From: Serinicoccus marinus DSM 15273
Lineage (GTDB): Bacteria; Actinomycetota; Actinomycetes; Actinomycetales; Dermatophilaceae
Length of the DNA: 64,000 nt
Direction: 5' to 3'
Assembly: GCF_008386315.1 (NCBI RefSeq)
Contig: NZ_CP043808.1
Span: forward strand, 2,480,001 to 2,544,000
A model generated the notes under the pieces. The model saw only the letters and a list, made by a program, of their open reading frames with translations, had not been told where the DNA came from and did no database searches. Positions 61,123-64,000 of the stretch are shown piece after piece. Position numbers and translations under genes: made by a program. Every line of letters begins with the position of its first letter. The stretch's first letter is position 1.

Positions 61123-62270
61123 AGGCTGAGGCCGACCAGCACCGGCTCGTTGACCAGGCGCAACCCGAAGGCCCGCTCGACCCCGTCCCTGACCTCGCGC
61201 GCGAGCTCGACGACGTCCTGCGCGCGGGCGGAGCCGCGGTTGGTGAGTGCGAGGGTGTGCTTGGTCGACAGCCCCGCGGGCCGGCCGTCGCGCGTGGCGT
61301 AGCCCTTGGTGAAGCCCGCGTGCTCGATGAGCCAGGCGGCGGAGGTCTTGACCAGCTCCTCGGTGTCGGTGGGGTACATCGGCGGGACCGCCGCATCGGC
61401 GTCCTCACCGGCTCCCGCCGCCGCCCGGGCACGGACCTCCTCGAGCTGCTCGCGCGGCAGGAGCGGGTTGGTGAAGAACGAGCCGCAGGACCAGGTGTCG
61501 TGGTCCGGTGCGTCCAGGACCATCCCCCGGCGCCCCCGCTGCTCCAGCACCGCGGCCCGGGCGTCTGCCAACGGGACCCGCTCCCCCAGCTCGACGCCGA
61601 GACCGTCGGCGAGCGCGGCATACCTGATCGGCTGGGAGAGCTCGGTCGGGCGCAGCGAGAAGGTGACGTCGAGGACGACGTGCCGTGGGGTGACCGCCCC
61701 CGGTGTCGCCTCCGGGCCGACCATGGACTCCTTGAGCACCGAGTGCCGGTAGTCGAAGCCGAGGTCGGCGGAGAAGAGCGTCCGCACCCGGCCCTGGTCG
61801 CGGTCCCAGACCCGGACGCTGGCGATGGTCTGGGCGACCTCCTGGCCGTAGGCGCCGACGTTCTGCACGGGCGTGGCGCCGGTGGCGCCGGGGATGCCGG
61901 AGAGCGCCTCGATCCCCGACCAGCCCTGCTCGCAGGCGTGGGCCACGACCTCGTCCCAGTTCTCCCCCGCCGCGACGGTGGCGCTCACCCCGCCGCAGGC
62001 GGAGTCGTGCGGCACCGCGACGCCGCGCGTCCGGACCAGCACGACGGTGCCCGGGAAGCCCTTGTCGGCCACGACGAGGTTGGACCCGCCACCCACGACG
62101 AGCAGCGGCTCACCTGCCTCGTCGGCCTCGCGGACGGCGTCGATGAGCTCGGCCTCGGTGGTGGCTGTGACGAGGCGGCGCGCGGCCCCGCCGACCCGCA
62201 TCGTCGTGAGCTCGGCGAGCGGTGTCGTCCCGACGTCGGCGGCAGCGGTATGCCCCACGGCTCCGCTCAC
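61119..62270 (-). CDS. murB: UDP-N-acetylenolpyruvoylglucosamine reductase
   Basis: 383 aa. FAD-dependent reduction in peptidoglycan precursor synthesis. TTMRVGGAARRLVTATTEAE, FAD motif LVVGGGSNLVVADKGFPGTV, YRHSVLK (catalytic Ser loop). Type I MurB. GTG start overlaps the upstream MaoC gene stop (GTGA). Confidence 0.95.
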   Translation of the reverse strand: MSGAVGHTAAADVGTTPLAELTTMRVGGAARRLVTATTEAELIDAVREADEAGEPLLVVGGGSNLVVADKGFPGTVVLVRTRGVAVPHDSACGGVSATVAAGENWDEVVAHACEQGWSGIEALSGIPGATGATPVQNVGAYGQEVAQTIASVRVWDRDQGRVRTLFSADLGFDYRHSVLKESMVGPEATPGAVTPRHVVLDVTFSLRPTELSQPIRYAALADGLGVELGERVPLADARAAVLEQRGRRGMVLDAPDHDTWSCGSFFTNPLLPREQLEEVRARAAAGAGEDADAAVPPMYPTDTEELVKTSAAWLIEHAGFTKGYATRDGRPAGLSTKHTLALTNRGSARAQDVVELAREVRDGVERAFGLRLVNEPVLVGLSL

Positions 62271-62683
62271 GCGTCGGCCCCGGCGCCAGCGCCGTCGAGG
62301 CGGACGACCGCCTGGCAGCGGCCGAGCACCTTCTCCCCCTCGCAGGTCGCGGTGAGCTCGAGGGTCTGCGTGCCGGCCTCGGTGTCGGTCTTCCTCACCA
62401 CGCCCTCCACGAGGACCTCGACGGATCTGCCCTCGGGGACGACGACCATGCCGGTGAAGCGGGTCTGGCAGGACAGGATCCGGCCGGGATCGCCACCGAC
62501 GTGCTCGGTGACCGCCTCCAGCGCGGCGCCCATGGTCCACATGCCGTGCGCGATGACGTCGGGCAGCCCGACCGAGCGCGCGACGTCGGGGTCCTGGTGG
62601 ATGGGGTTCTGGTCACCGGAGGCCTCGGCATACGCGACCAGCCGGTCCCGGTCGACGGTGACGGTGCGGCTCAGCTCGCTCAT
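62267..62683 (-). CDS. MaoC-type (R)-specific hydratase/dehydratase domain protein
   Basis: 138 aa hot-dog fold. Catalytic motif YAEASGDQNPIHQDPDVARS (Asp and His), GMWTMGAALEAVTEHVGG. Partner of the next gene; the pair resembles the HadA/HadB split dehydratases of actinobacterial fatty or mycolic acid elongation. ATGA overlap with its neighbour. Confidence 0.9.
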   Translation of the reverse strand: MSELSRTVTVDRDRLVAYAEASGDQNPIHQDPDVARSVGLPDVIAHGMWTMGAALEAVTEHVGGDPGRILSCQTRFTGMVVVPEGRSVEVLVEGVVRKTDTEAGTQTLELTATCEGEKVLGRCQAVVRLDGAGAGADA

Positions 62684-63129
62684 GAGGACTCTCCCCGCAC
62701 GACGATCGTCGAGGTCACGGTGGTGACGGGCGCGCCGTCGGCGTCGGTCAGCTCGACCCGGGTGCTCACCATGCCATGGCCGCCCGCCTCGCGGATGGTG
62801 TCGACGTGCAGGGTGCCGGTGAGGGTGTCGCCGGCCACGATCGGCCGGTGGTGGGTGAAGCCCTCCTGCCCGTGGACCACCCGGGAGAAGTCGATCCCGG
62901 CGTCCGGGTCCTGGACCAGCTGGGCCTCGCACTGCTGCGCCAGGCGCACGGCGAAGGTGGGCGGCGCGACGACGTCGGCATACCCCAGCCGCTGCGCGGC
63001 ATCGGCGTCGCGGTGCGCGGGACCGGTCGCACCGACCGCGTCGGCGAAGGCGGTGACCTGCGCGGCGGTCACCTCGAAGGGGCCGGCCGGCGGGTACTCC
63101 CGCCCGGCGAAGTCTGCGTTGACGGACAT
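62680..63129 (-). CDS. MaoC N-terminal domain (FAS1-like dehydratase) protein
   Basis: 149 aa, MSVNADFAGREYPPAGPFEV; hot-dog fold without the full catalytic hydratase motif, as in HadA-type partners. First of the hadA-hadB-murB-like unit; the rpmG gene that often precedes it is not seen. Confidence 0.85.
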   Translation of the reverse strand: MSVNADFAGREYPPAGPFEVTAAQVTAFADAVGATGPAHRDADAAQRLGYADVVAPPTFAVRLAQQCEAQLVQDPDAGIDFSRVVHGQEGFTHHRPIVAGDTLTGTLHVDTIREAGGHGMVSTRVELTDADGAPVTTVTSTIVVRGESS

Positions 63130-63491
63130 ACCTCCAGCCTAGCGATGCCCTGCCCCTGCGGGACCGAGTGGGAAGGGCGGGCATGACGAAGGCTCCACCC
63201 CGGAGGCTGATGGCCCGCGCATGTCGAGCGCGGCCGCGTCGGGAACCGCGGAGTTCACGATCGCAAGCATTCCAGCGATCAGGGCGCGCACCATCACGCC
63301 GCCCGCGCGGAGCGGAAGCCGCGCCCGGACGACACTCGAGTCATCGGGCACGGGCGTGGCCACACCGCCGCCGGGACGCAACTTCTCGTCAGGTCGCAGC
63401 AAGAGCGCAGGAACTCCCAACGTCTGGCGTCGACCCCGCTTGACACCCTCGATCATCCATGATCGCCTGAGAATATCTAGGAGGTTTCTTC
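63130..63491 (+). promoter_or_regulatory. Non-coding stretch with inverted repeat before the secreted peptide genes
   Basis: 362 bp; no convincing gene on either strand. TTGACA (63440-63445) is a good -35, but no -10 is well placed at 16-18 bp. CGATCAT-CC-ATGATCG (63449-63464) is a perfect inverted repeat and a candidate operator. GC begins to fall from about 63440. Confidence 0.45.
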
Positions 63492-63675
63492 ATGAAACGC
63501 CACTTTGCGCTCTTCCTCATCGTCGGACTGGCAGCGGGGGGGACTAGCCACCGCGATTCCCGCTCAGGCATGTGAAGCAACATCACGACACACGACGGCC
63601 GACGACTACGCATGGGCCGTTCCCGTCGGACTGTGCTCGCCGGTCTTCGTCCGACATCACTATGATCCCGCGTAA
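63492..63675 (+). CDS. Small secreted cysteine-containing peptide, probable one-base insertion
   Basis: ATG 63492 has SD AGGAGG 7 nt upstream. MKRHFALFLIVGLAAGG is a signal-peptide start, after which the given frame stops at once. Removing one G from the seven-G run 63536-63542 yields LATAIPAQA, a signal cleavage site, then the mature sequence CEATSRHTTADDYAWAVPVG and a C-terminus VFVRHHYDPA, with TAA at 63673-63675. About 60 aa, 34 mature. Only two Cys. Lower GC than the chromosome. Function unknown; a secreted effector or bacteriocin-like peptide is a guess. Confidence 0.65.
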
Positions 63676-63708
63676 AGCAGCCACAATTTCTATACCAATT
63701 GGGTGGTT

Positions 63709-63746
63709 GGCGATGGGGGAGAGCCTGGATACACTCGCCCATCGCC
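63709..63746 (+). other. Hairpin between the two secreted peptide genes
   Basis: GGCGATGGG and CCCATCGCC form a perfect 9-bp stem with a 20-nt loop, 33 bp after the first peptide stop. It may attenuate or terminate. Confidence 0.55.
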
Positions 63747-63776
63747 CGAACTGCGCTTTCGCGAGGTGACGTTCTG

Positions 63777-64000
63777 ATGGCATCATCCTCGACAGGTAGA
63801 CGGTCTGGCCGACGGTGGTTCGGCCTCGCTGCCATCGCAGGATTGTTTGCGACGACGGCAGTGATGGTGAATCCCGCCAGCGCCTCCGATGAGTGCAGCA
63901 TGTGGTCACGCCAGGTAGGAGATCCGGCGGAGGTGCATGACCTGGGTGACAACTGCGACTACGTCTCTGTTCGCCATGCGTACGACCCTTACTGGTCACA
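63777..64000 (+). CDS. Secreted peptide homologous in part to the preceding one (3' end outside window)
   Basis: ATG 63777 behind GGTGA. MASSSTGRRSGRRWFGLAAI then a hydrophobic core and PASAS cleavage site: a Sec signal peptide (possible RR motif). The mature part has two Cys (DECSMWSR, DNCDYVS) and VRHAYDPYW, echoing VRHHYDPA in the neighbour. At least 74 codons before the window ends. Function unknown. Confidence 0.7.
   Translation, partial: MASSSTGRRSGRRWFGLAAIAGLFATTAVMVNPASASDECSMWSRQVGDPAEVHDLGDNCDYVSVRHAYDPYWS

Noticed and set aside
63139..63456. Minus-strand frame of ~105 codons between the MaoC gene and the peptides
   Set aside because: No SD, no recognisable domain and typical shadow composition; also not the rpmG gene expected upstream of hadA in some relatives.
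63572..63769. A 65-codon plus-strand frame starting inside the first secreted peptide
   Set aside because: It has no SD and overlaps the better-supported signal-peptide frame; composition looks like a frame shadow.

Overview
The window is a high-GC actinobacterial chromosome segment. The evidence is TAC/GCC-biased codon use, the actinobacterial r-protein and RNA polymerase gene order, an rrn operon whose 16S-23S spacer shows no tRNA, the FUSC/MaoC/MurB/aspartate-aminotransferase neighbourhood of secE-nusG, and strong Shine-Dalgarno sites with many 4-nt ATGA/GTGA start-stop overlaps. A Micrococcales lineage (Intrasporangiaceae/Ornithinimicrobium-like) is my inference from overall flavour, not a demonstrated assignment.

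Layout. 1-3.2 kb (minus): the 5' part of a secreted GH13/pullulanase-type enzyme with an operator-like palindrome, then a Stealth-type sugar-phosphate transferase. 3.3-9.05 kb (minus): a complete rrn operon (16S-23S-5S) with two promoters and a terminator. 9.07-10.9 kb: an MDR oxidoreductase and truA. 11.0-28.0 kb (minus): the S10-spc-alpha ribosomal protein super-cluster from rpsJ to rplQ, with secY, adk, map, infA and rpoA. 28.2-41.3 kb (minus): a GGCT-fold protein, tuf, fusA, rpsG, rpsL, rpoC and rpoB. 41.7-47.4 kb: rplL-rplJ, a divergent MFS transporter, rplA-rplK, nusG, secE and tRNA-Trp. Much of the growth machinery (rRNA, RNA polymerase, most ribosomal proteins, EF-Tu, EF-G, SecY/SecE, NusG) is therefore co-oriented in about 44 kb.

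47.5-63.1 kb is mixed metabolism and accessory content: an aspartate-type aminotransferase; a three-gene coupled unit (helical ESX-like protein, lipoprotein, and a large WXG/RTX/M91-metalloprotease protein); a remnant of a type I restriction hsdR; argG; a FUSC-family membrane protein; a four-gene ABC-2 transporter cluster; a broken SRPBCC gene; an adenosine-deaminase-family enzyme; a VapBC-type toxin-antitoxin pair; murB; and two MaoC-fold dehydratase genes. The last ~550 bases are clearly lower in GC and encode two small secreted proteins sharing a VRHxYDP motif, the second cut by the window edge.

A technical theme runs through the window. At least a dozen reading frames, including essential single-copy genes (rpoB, rpoC, rplV twice, rplR, rpsK, truA), are broken by one-base gains or losses, nearly all in G/C runs. 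The simplest explanation is homopolymer error in the assembly. I list each gene at its inferred full extent and give the position of the break.
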